Source: Anisakis pegreffii (taxonomy: Eukaryota; Nematoda; Chromadorea; Rhabditida; Anisakidae). From it: a stretch of DNA of 64,000 nucleotides. The notes beneath the pieces are model-generated. The model did not search any database. It saw only the letters and a program-made list of their open reading frames with translations, and was not told the origin of the DNA. The DNA lies in assembly GCA_035041965.1 (NCBI GenBank), contig JAPYMA010003030.1:1-64000 (forward strand), written 5' to 3'. Below, piece after piece: positions 23,355 to 32,817 of this stretch. Both the position numbers and the translations under genes were made by a program. The stretch's first letter is position 1, and each line of letters begins with the position of its first letter.

Positions 23355-26300
23355 ATGTTCACTGCGAAACGTCTTTTGATAGCTGCTCGATCGTTACGAA
23401 ATTCGACAGCTTATTCGATTCCAGGAAATACTTTAATTCATCGCAAAAAATCGTCTGTAATCGCACCTCCACGAGGCGATTATGCAAAGATTACCGATGA
23501 CGATGTGAAACATTTTCAAGCCGTCTTGGGCTCAGAGAATGTTCGTACCAGCGGCATCGATGAATACAACAGTGACTGGATGAAATGGTTCAAAGGTTCG
23601 AGATCCGTTTAGTCATTAAAGTATTACCTGGATTGGCCAGGCTATCAAATGTTTGTAACGTTGCTGGCCACAATGCTCGTGTTTCTGTTCGCACTGTTTT
23701 AGCCTTATTCATAAAAATATATCGGTATCAAATTCCAAATCTAGTTGATTTTCAAAAATTTTGGGAAATTCATTAACTATGCGAAAAAATCACCTCATAT
23801 GAAACTTTTCTATGAGAAAACCTCAAGAACGGAATCAGTGACAGCCCTTTAAGGTTCCTCATCATGCGTACTGCTGCCGTCGAGTGCGCAACAAGTATCG
23901 GATTTGCTCAAGTATTGTTTCTCGAGACGTCTAGCTGTGGTACCGCAAGCTGGCAATACGGGTCTTGTGGGTGGTTCAATTCCGGTCTATGATGAAATTA
24001 TTCTATCGTTGCGTAAACTCAATAAACACTACAAGTTTGATGCACATTCAGGTTGTTCACATCATTGATATGTGCTACATCATTCATGAAATTAGTATGA
24101 AACGGTGAAATTCGACAAAGGATTTGGAATTTAAGGTTTTGACCATGCATTGACCAACCCTTTGATTGAATCCCTCCAACTGATTGATCACCTTACTTTA
24201 ATGATTGCTCTCAGTTTACTTATTTTTGACTGCAATTGCACCGTTTCATATATTTCATCTTGAAACAATCGAGAAACAATGGAGATTAAAAATTGAAGGA
24301 GTTCTTGAATGCGATTCCGGTTTCGTATTAGAAGAGTTGGACCAAAGACTAGAATCAGACGGCTACATGGTTCCGCTCGACCTTGGTGCGAAAGGCTCAT
24401 GCCTGATCGGTGGAAACATTTGCACCGGAGCCGGTGGTTTGAGGCTGATTCGATTCGGATCACTTCACAATCATTTACTGGGACTAGAAGTTGTTAGTGG
24501 TGTTACAGGCGATTTTTTCGTTGTATTGAGGAATGATATCGTACTGTTTGATTGGAAGTCTAGTGAATAAAACTGTGACCGGTCAATCTGACTGAAGACA
24601 TTTAGCCTAACGACAGGTTGCCTAATGACACATTGCCTAACGAACAGTTTGCCTAACTTACGGTTTTTTAACGGATATTTCGCCTAATAGACAAATTGAT
24701 CCTTAGGCAAACTGTCCGTTCGGCAAAATGTCCGTTAAGCAAACTGTCCGTTAGGCAATGTGTCTTTAGGCAAACTGTCGTTAGGCTAAATGTCTTTAGG
24801 CAGATTGACCGGGTACCCGATAAAACCAATCATTTCCTTAAAACGCACTTCTGCAAAATAGTCATCCACAAGAACGACCATATCAATTTCATTCTTCAAT
24901 TTCAGGTTCTGCCAGACAAGAACGGTACAATTGTAAGATTTGGAAGTGCGTTGCGAAAAGATAACACGAATTTGCACATGCATCATCTTTTCATAGGCTC
25001 TGAAGGTCAATTGGGCGTTGTGACTCGTATATGGATGACTGCTGTGCCCAGATTGCGCAGTACACAAGTTGCTCTACTCGGTAAATCCTCAGTAAATTCT
25101 TCGAACTTTTCAGACGACAGCCGGAAATCCTCACAAAACATTTCAGAATAACCGATTTGAATCATGCGCCGCTGTTATGAACAACCTGATTTTCTGTTTC
25201 ATAAATCAAGCAGTCTAATCCTCGATTCAAGTGAGAATCATGCTTTCAGGTCTAAGATCGTTTGAGAAATGCCGTGAAATAGTCCGAATGTCAAAGGATC
25301 GTCTCGGTGAGGTGCTATCTGCACTGGAGTTGATCGATGCAGACTCTATGCAATGTGTCTTAAAGGATCACACGTTTCATAAAATTCTCAACTCAAATCC
25401 TCCGTTCTATATCCTCATTGAAACTACTGGTTAGTGGAGGAACAGTTTCAGTGAATTCTAAGATGGTAATGTGGTGAAATTTCCGAGCAATCACTGCTCT
25501 TGAAATCATGTTGATCTTGAAGTGACGAATCTGATCCATCGATTTTATTCATTGTCAGGGTCAAACGAACGTCATGATCAAGAGAAATTAGCCAGTTTTC
25601 TCACTGAAGCGATCGATCGTGAAATTATTATCGACGGAGTTCAGGTTGACGATAATATTTCTGACACATTTTCTTTGCTGAGACGAGAGTTTTTTCTGAA
25701 TCTCACAAGGACGATACCGATCCTGTGGAGACTAATTGGATTTGTAATGGTATTGATAGTAGATAATCAATACATTACATGGTTATCTCACTAGCTAACT
25801 GTACCACAATACTTCCATCTTTTTACCTGTACAGGTGTGCTTCAGGCTTCATCAAGACAAGAAGTTGAAAATATTTGGCGAATCCGTGAAGCAGTTCCAG
25901 TGATGATCGCTCGAAGTGGCTATGTTTATAAACACGATGTCTCACTCCCACTGGAATATTTCTACAGATTAACTGAAGTGATACGAGAACGACTCGCTGT
26001 GAGCAGTGATGGTGTTGACACGAAAGTTTTCACGTTCGGTCATATCGGAGACGGGAATTCGCATTTGAATATTGTAACGGAACACTATTCACAGGAAGTA
26101 GCCGATAGGTAAGATTGAGCATCTGAAAACTCTGATTTTTAGTTGAAATAGTTCAATCTGCTGAGGATCGACAGTGCAGATGATTCTATTAGCTCGTATA
26201 TTATTGGAATTTTTTCTAGTTTCTTCTAGTTTTCAAATAGCTTTCAAGTAATTCAAGTAATTCAAAGTAACTCAAGTAATCTCGTAATTTTCTAGTTTCA

Positions 26301-26847
26301 AATTATCATCTTCAAAAATTTCCAGTTTTTTCAAGTAATTTATAGTTTTTCAAGTGATTTCAGGAATAATTCTCCAAGGGAGACGATTCTTTTAATCTGA
26401 ATGTGACCTTGATGAAGTACGGAATCAAGGCAGATTTTAGATTCAATTGAAACGTGAATATATTGCCTTCGGTGACAGTTATTCCTGATAGTCACTTGAA
26501 AAGCTGACAAATTAAGGTTTGAGCTCAAACTCAGAGCCGAAACTGATCAGAAATCTACACCTCAGTGCAAGAACTTCTCAGTACTACATTATGAACGTGG
26601 AAAGCTGGGAATATCGTCAACTCTCATACTGAGTCAAGCGAACTAATAAGGAATTACTTACAGGTTATATCCATTTCTGTACGATTGGGTGGTGGAACAC
26701 AACGGGAGTGTTAGTGCCGAACACGGTGTTGGTCAAGTGAAACGTGAATATGCGAAGTACGGAAAAGGATCTGAACTTGGTATCGCCAAACAACTCAAGC
26801 AAATCTTCGATCCAAGGAATATTCTTTCACCTTATAAAATGTTCTGA
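23355..26847 (+). CDS. D2HGDH: D-2-hydroxyglutarate dehydrogenase, mitochondrial, eight exons
   Basis: Exons: 23355-23595, 23854-24051, 24299-24492, 24906-25080, 25250-25429, 25559-25644, 25846-26108, 26664-26847; about 506 residues (human about 521). The N terminus MFTAKRLLIAARSLRNST is basic and uncharged by acids, fitting a mitochondrial presequence. The FAD-binding half shows VVPQAGNTGLVGGS, PLDLGAKGSCLIGGN, GLRLIRFGSLH and FIGSEGQLGVVTR. The C-terminal half shows ALELIDADSM, ASSRQEVENIWRIREAV, GYVYKHDVSLP, FGHIGDGNSHLNI and VSAEHGVGQVKRE, ending FDPRNILSPYKMF. The enzyme oxidises D-2-hydroxyglutarate to 2-oxoglutarate. Intron 1 holds a repeat fragment, intron 3 a MITE. All junctions are GT-AG and in phase. 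Confidence 0.95.
23621..23708 (-). repeat. Partial copy of the ~270-bp dispersed repeat
   Basis: The run tacctggattggccaggcta through aacgttgctggccacaatgc to ctgttttagcctt is the reverse complement of the right end of the copy at 16566. It lies in D2HGDH intron 1. Confidence 0.75.
24574..24819. mobile_element. Fold-back MITE in D2HGDH intron 3
   Basis: Terminal inverted repeats of about 40 bp share CCGGTCAATCTG and AAGACATTTAGCCTAACGAC. A 7-bp direct duplication ATAAAAC flanks it at 24567-24573 and 24820-24826. The interior is built of short repeats of cctaacgaca / ttaggcaaactgtcc type. There is no coding capacity, so it is non-autonomous. Confidence 0.85.
26161..26210 (+). repeat. Direct repeat around last D2HGDH exon, copy 1
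   Basis: The segments gaggatcgacagtgc and tatattattggaat recur at 26920-26970. This copy is in D2HGDH intron 7 and is followed by a ~120-bp stretch rich in caagtaatt repeats. Confidence 0.8.
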
Positions 26848-26867
26848 TAGAATGTATAGTCATGGAT

Positions 26868-26873
26868 AATAAA
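26868..26873 (+). promoter_or_regulatory. Polyadenylation signal of D2HGDH
   Basis: AATAAA lies 21 bases after the stop codon, which suits a short nematode 3' UTR. Confidence 0.7.
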
Positions 26874-26919
26874 TATTGTACAGTTTTGTAAATGTTGTCA
26901 CTTTTAGCATTTGATCCGT

Positions 26920-26970
26920 CGAGGATCGACAGTGCGAATGATTCTACTAGCTTGTATATTATTGGAATTA
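26920..26970 (+). repeat. Direct repeat around last D2HGDH exon, copy 2
   Basis: Second copy of the 26161 segment, just downstream of the polyadenylation signal. Confidence 0.8.
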
Positions 26971-27088
26971 TCATCTTCAAATCATACTCATTCAAGTTTG
27001 ATCAGTGAAGATATAGCGATCTGCACTATTTTGATGGATCATGATCTGAGCCATGCAATACATTCTTGTTGCTGATCGTAATTTCTGG

Positions 27089-27136
27089 AACTAGCAGTTC
27101 TACAATTACGGTTACTTAATTGTAGAACTACTAGTT
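27089..27136. repeat. 20-bp hairpin
   Basis: Arms aactagcagttctacaatta and taattgtagaactactagtt are reverse complements with one mismatch and an 8-base loop. It lies between D2HGDH and the next candidate exon and could be a MITE remnant. Confidence 0.8.
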
Positions 27137-27688
27137 ATTACAAATATTAGTTTTATCTATACAACTGCGTACGATCAACTCACACATTTTAAAATCCATA
27201 TATTCGGCAACAATAATCAGATAAAGTATTCCAAAGCGACTCTCAAACCAACCACGCGATATGTTATCTCTCACCAAACGAGCAAATTCAATTGCATCAA
27301 TTTTTTCGTAAGTGAGTCAGCCAGCCATAAATAGTAGTTCAATTGAAGTTTGTTTCGGTAAATAAAAAGTGCAATCAAAAAAAACAATTTAAAACGATCA
27401 TGCCGACTGTTCATGCAGTAACAATGCGTTCGTGGAATAAGCAACAATTATAGTCAGGTTTTGAGTAGGAGGTGAATCACATGTTAATAATGATGATGTA
27501 TCTATTATGAGATACAAATAATGACAATTATATCGCCTAGCTGGTTTGTTTGGTTTTTCAGCGATCGTTGCATATTGTGTTGAGCAAACAATGAATTTAA
27601 AATTTGCAACAAATTTTAGAAATTACGCGTTTCAATCTCGACCGAATATAACCGTTTCCCACTTTGTGATCAAATTGTTCTGATTTAG

Positions 27689-27905
27689 AGTTTACACAAA
27701 ACTGATTTCGAATGTTCACGATGGTGATCTGTTCTTGCCATTTCCTTTAGAAAAAAGTTTCGATATTGATGAATTTGCTAACAATAAAGCATTTTCTTTG
27801 GTTACCTTCTTCGTAATTTTAATGGGTGCAGCGTTGCGCGATCACATCAACCAATCATCACAACAGCTATGCATGATCAGCGGATTGAATTCAGCACCGT
27901 ACTGA
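27689..27905 (+). CDS. Candidate terminal exon, unidentified
   Basis: After a plausible acceptor (ttctgatttag) the frame stays open for about 72 codons to a TGA. It reads DGDLFLPFPLEKSFDIDEF, then a hydrophobic LVTFFVILMGAALRDH. It lacks a start codon of its own and I found no upstream exon. It may be a fragment of a gene or chance. Confidence 0.2.
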
Positions 27906-28585
27906 TCATTAATAGAACTGTTTTCAGTTTTTGTGTTTCTGATGGTTTCACATCATCAAATTTGTCTCACATCGTCTGATCAGTTGATATGAATTATGTG
28001 AATATAAATTTTGAATTTCAAATTTAGATTTCCGTTCTTGTCCCGTACTATCAATGTCCAATCAAGTGTTGATGTGGAAACAAACATACGATAATTTTAT
28101 TTATAAGTTTATTTGTAATACGTTATATGCGGTGAAAAAGGGTTATAAGAATACAAGGAACTTCAATGGATCATTTAAATGTCAGTGTTTCACTTTTCAG
28201 TTGCAGAATTCGTTGCATTGCAAATTTTTCTCAGCCAGTCTATGTTAAGTGGAACATCCCACTCTCTAATAGTGCCGGGTTGTGTATGCAGCAGTATTGA
28301 ATTCTAAAATTTGAAATGAATCATTTTTTGATTATAACGCACAAAGTACTTTTAAAATTGTTCCGGAACTCATGCCGAAGTAAAAAATGTTGAATGCTAT
28401 CAAATGTATAACTGCAATACATCACACATTCTGTATATTCAACTGTACGAAAATAACGAAATCAATAAAGACAGAGTTTGATATAAGTGATCACAGGAAA
28501 GAATTAGTTCGAATGTGGTTGCTGATGTGAAAATGTACAGATCGAGAGTAAATCAGATCCAAGGAATCGATTGAAAGCAACTCAC

Positions 28586-28782
28586 TAATTTTTCAATTAT
28601 ATCCAGAATGGCCGTTTGTTCTTCTTGTTCTTTTACGAATGTCTTTATGGAACGCATTGTTGAGGGTGAAATCTCATGACTGAAAACTCGATTGACGAAA
28701 ACTTTGTTCTCCTGAAGTGAGAGAAGAATCACTGCTGAATATTTCAAAACCTTTGCAGTGCATTGAGTAGTGTCACCGAAAA
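28586..28782 (-). CDS. Candidate internal exon, unidentified
   Basis: The frame is bounded by an acceptor (atattcag) and a strong donor (gtgagt). The peptide reads FGDTTQCTAKVLKYSAVILL and ends KEQEEQTAILDIIEKL, with an amphipathic, coding-like look. No neighbouring exon could be joined with confidence and I do not recognise the family. Confidence 0.3.
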
Positions 28783-29433
28783 CTGAATATTTCACATGGA
28801 TAAAGATACTCAAACGAAAGTGGTTAATAACTAGGTGCGTATCAGAAATCCGACAATATTCTCAAAAAAGAATCGAAAATCTTGAGTGTTTCTTTGACTA
28901 TTTGATAATGAGTGATTCGGCATGACCTAACAAAAAAGCTCATCGAGCAATTGAATGTTCGAATGATTCTCTATGAATTTCCTACTATTTCAAACAGTTT
29001 TCATTCAAGTGGCCACCTGCTCTGCAATAATTTTTAATATACTAATTCACGATTTTTTACACACTTGAAATTAGCTGCCATAGTTATGAGCTTATAGTCT
29101 ATTCAGGAGTCTATTATAGTCGATAGTCAAAATTTATGCTTGCCGAAAATTACTTCCGCGTTTGAGTTCACCTCAAGAGCTAATTGCATTTTGGGCATTC
29201 ACTAAAACAATTTTGAACTGTCACAACTACGATGGGCGTACAAAATCATAGCGAAGAAACAATCATTGCAAATCAAATAGAGGTCAAAATCCTTCGTACT
29301 ATGTCAAAACGGGTAATTGAACGGACAGTGCAAACGATATCAATGATAATGCAAAGACGTTGCCTTATAGGAACTGCAATTTTCTAACTGCTTGAATGAA
29401 TTCATTTGTGAATTGATAAGCGAAATGGTTCGA
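28783..29433. other. Intergenic, nothing recognised
   Basis: AT-rich sequence without a supportable feature. Confidence 0.5.
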
Positions 29434-29571
29434 TCATGATTGGGTTGGCAGAAACAACAAAGCAGTGCCCACCAAAATAATACAGTCCGCCAGAGTGATC
29501 ATCAAACTTGAAGCGTTACCACAGAAGGCCGGAGGTGTCGCACACAAATACTGTAGTACTGGTGCATACGT
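29434..29571 (-). CDS. Candidate terminal exon with hydrophobic C-terminal tail
   Basis: After an acceptor ggtttgcag the frame encodes about 45 residues: TYAPVLQYLCATPPAFCGNA, then a hydrophobic tail of about 20 residues ending LFLPTQS and a stop. The FCGNASS segment before the hydrophobic tail would suit a GPI-anchor signal. It may belong with the exon at 30317-30526 on the same strand, but the hAT-like element lies between them and the junction is unclear. Confidence 0.3.
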   Translation of the reverse strand, partial: TYAPVLQYLCATPPAFCGNASSLMITLADCIILVGTALLFLPTQS

Positions 29572-29793
29572 CTGCAAACCACGAATGGAGACATGAAACA
29601 CCTTGACATATAAACAAAACACTTGAATAGTTATTTTCAAATATCTCCAGATAGGTTGAGGATGAAATGGGCGATTAGAAGTTTCCAATGAACAGAGTTT
29701 TTTCGGAAAAAAATCTGCTTTTTTGATAGAAACTGCGATTGATATGCTGCGATAATGTATAGTTTCGTGAGCGAGCTGATCAAGTGTTGGGAC

Positions 29794-30319
29794 TAGTGTT
29801 CGTCGGGGAACGGGGTCCCCGTCGGGGACCCCGGCGGGGAACGCGAGGAGCGCTCCCCCGCGCAATTTGCTCCCCGACTTTTTTGCGGGGGCCCCCCCGC
29901 GCAATTTGCTCCCCGATTTTTCGCGGGGACCCCCTCGTCCAATTTTGCTCCCCGACGGGGAGGACGGGGAGTGCGAACCTTCCCGAATATCGCGAACATT
30001 TAACTGAAAATGGTGGAAGACAGCCGCAACACTTTCAATATTGTCTTGTTTTTTGTTTTGAAATGTGAGTATAAGGTGCACTTGAAAGAGAACTACTTAA
30101 AAAAAGAAGAAGAATCTTTAAAAAATTGAAATTTTGTTTAAAAAATTAAGCTGAAATGCTCCCCGTCCTCCTCGTCGGGGAACACGGGGAGCGGTCATTC
30201 CCCGACGAGGTCCCCCCCGCGCAATTTGCTCCCCGACTTTTTCGCGGGGACCCCTCCCCGTCCAATTTACTCCCCGCGGGGACCCCCCCGTGCAAAAAAT
30301 TGCTCCTCGACGAGCACTA
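29794..30319. mobile_element. GC-rich hAT-like non-autonomous element
   Basis: Ends TAGTGTTCGTCGGGG and, reversed from the right, TAGTGCTCGTCGAGG form terminal inverted repeats. They are flanked by 8-bp near-identical duplications GTTGGGAC (29786-29793) and GTTGGAAC (30320-30327). An 8-bp duplication and TAGTG-type ends fit the hAT superfamily. The outer ~190 and ~165 bases are extremely GC-rich with many CGGGGA and CCCCGAC words, while the middle is AT-rich. It has no transposase. It stands out sharply from the AT-rich host sequence. Confidence 0.85.
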
Positions 30320-30526
30320 GTTGGAACTCTTCACAAAACGACAGATTGATTGTGCAGTTAGCATTTCGTTCAGTTTCAATTCTAGGTCATAACTGATTAT
30401 GTGAATTAGTTGTATTACTTGACGTTCGCAGTCTTCAAGGTGTTTCATATAGTTCTCGGCCTCCTGCATCTCCGCTTCACTGCTCAAGTTAGCAAAATTC
30501 AAGTCGTCCAAAAACACTTGTGTACC
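30317..30526 (-). CDS. Candidate exon, truncated at a hAT-like insertion
   Basis: From an acceptor (tttttaattttaag) the frame runs for about 69 codons, reading GTQVFLDDLNFANLSSEAEM and then EAENYMKHLEDCERQV, before a stop at the edge of the hAT-like element. Removing the element and one target duplication still gives a stop within a few codons, so the true exon may end earlier or the gene may be short. Acidic, helical, one Cys in the middle; family not recognised. Confidence 0.35.
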   Translation of the reverse strand, partial: GTQVFLDDLNFANLSSEAEMQEAENYMKHLEDCERQVIQLIHIISYDLELKLNEMLTAQSICRFVKSSN

Positions 30527-32775
30527 CTTAAAATTAAAAATCAGAAATAAAGGTATCGAAAATTCAATTTTCTCATGCCATTTTTAAAGAAATCAACAAA
30601 AAATTCATCTTAAAACGTTTGCGAGTGTTCTGAAAAGTTTCCGCAAAATCATTCAGAACTACTAATGGTGTGTTTTCTCTACATCATACGTTGAAGATGT
30701 AGAGAAAATGGATGCTGCCACTGAACTTGATCAATTTTACGATCGATCAATGATTATGTTCAAGAGCAAATTCCGAAAGTTTTCGGAAGCAATCTTCCTC
30801 GTGTAGCTATACCAACAAAGGCATATATGTCATGACAAAATGTTACTAAATGCTAATTGTACTGTACTGATCGTGAATCGTGAAAGAATGAAATGCAAAA
30901 CTACGAACATTTATGTGGCAAGCGAATGGACCGTTGGTGATACCGTAAAGGAAATATTCCCTCAACTCTCCACTAGTGAAGAACAATGGACATAGGCCGA
31001 TGGCAAGAAACAATCTGAAACATCACAAGCGAACTCTGCATCAATCATTTGTATATCGTTTTGAATGACTGGTTCATAAGTGATCTCTCTCAAGCCGTCA
31101 ATTTACGTGATCGTGAAACATTACCGAGCTTAGGCTATAATCCAGTTTGAAATGATAGATCATGAAGTCGAGATTTCTCATTGAAAAATTGAGATTTCGT
31201 TGTTAAAAAATTTTTTCCACATGACTGCTGCTATTCAATGGATTCTAGTAAGCACGTTTTGAAACTTACAACGCAAACGAAACATGTGACTGGTTTAGCT
31301 TCATTATGTGGATCTGCTGTACCGCAACAGACGACGTTCAAGCAACTGAACTACAACATTATCATTATTTTGATTATAATCAGTCAAATGTGAATAATTT
31401 CCTTTCACAAAACGCAACGCAACGATTACACATTTCCATTGCTATTGTCCACTGAGGCATCTAATGTTGAGTCGGCATACCGTATGAATGTATTCATAGT
31501 TGAGGAAAAACAGTCGATAAGTAATGAACAAGAAGACATCGTGACTTAATGAACCAAAGAATAAAACTCAAAACAGCCAAGGAACACGGCACAAGATCAA
31601 GGACATTTAGGTATGGCAAAATATGACAGTAGATCATTCATTGTTTTCATAAATTGAATCATAATTTCATATTTCATAATTATGATAGCGCAACGTTAGC
31701 AAATGTGCGCTTACAGAATTACTGGAAACAGTCAGGGAGAGCGTGCTGAGCTGGCAAAAACCCTGAGTGAGCATTCACCCCATATCTTCTTACATCTATG
31801 TTATCTAGTTTAAAAATTCAGTGAACTATCGACATGCTTTATATGGAAAATAAAATCGAAAATTATTGAAAAGATCCGAAATCCGAACTCATTAAAAATG
31901 ATTATCGCGCAACCAGAATTCAATAAAAACATCTCATTTGGCATGGTAAACATTTTCGAATTTCACCATACAATATGACTCACAGCACCAGATTAGTGCT
32001 CGGAATGAGCATCGATTTCATATGAAATGTTTTTTATCTGAAAACATCATTCTGAATGTCGCATACAGTATGCTGTAAAAATTGAACGCATAAGTTATAT
32101 AGCATACTTGCATCGCACTAAATCGTTCTAGTTTTCAACAAAGTGTCTTTGAAATGAATATTCTGTCTGCATATTTGTTCTCAATCTCAGCTGCAAACGA
32201 TTCAGTACAAAAAGTCAAAAAGCTGGAATCATAATTTTGTTTTCACTCGAACTTTTACATATAAATGTGTGCCTAACAAGTCAGTTTGTGTGTCATAACA
32301 GCATACTTAATTCACATTTTCGATAAATCAATTTAAGACAACCTCCAACTTCAGTTCAGTTTTCAGTGAGCAGATGGTTTTTGAAGGTGGTCATGGCTGA
32401 CGAATGCACGATGAAAACTGCTGGAAAGAATGAAATGAATTTGGAGTTATGAGTTCAAACTCTTCCGGCCGATCGAACACAAGAAAAACACTAATTAATG
32501 GTTGGAGAACCAGCTGCTGCATGAAAGCAAGCATTTATTTCCTCGAATGTATGGAACTGATACATATGGCTCATTTCTGACTGGCTGATATCGTTTTTGC
32601 CATATTAACAGGTGCATAGAAACGTCCGTGATTATTAGATGAGCTTTATTGTGCAGAAGAAGCAGACGAAACGATCATCAGTTATAATAACCAGAGATGT
32701 AGAGCATGCGATGAAGCTTTTAAGATAAGACGTGGTAAAGCTGAACAACCCGCTGATAGAAGAGTCTACTGATAA
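30527..32775. other. Intergenic, possible decayed coding remnants
   Basis: A few short coding-like stretches occur on the plus strand, for example NIYVASEWTVGDTVKEIF near 30900, but they are broken by stops and cannot be assembled. No supportable gene. Confidence 0.4.
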
Positions 32776-32817
32776 GTGATTCAGTTGATAAGATTGATCT
32801 CAACTCAGATCGTCCTC

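Larger units (their letters stand above)
26971..28585. other. Gap with weak coding signals
   Basis: Apart from the hairpin at 27089 and the candidate exon at 27689, I see nothing recognisable. Confidence 0.4.

Noticed and set aside
29793..30068. Frames rich in Gly, Arg and Pro
   Set aside because: They are translations of the GC-rich arms of the hAT-like element.
30840..31020. Faint resemblance to the C-terminal part of an AN1 zinc-finger (ZFAND1-type) protein
   Set aside because: Only about 20 residues look similar, stops interrupt the frame and no zinc-finger motif is nearby.
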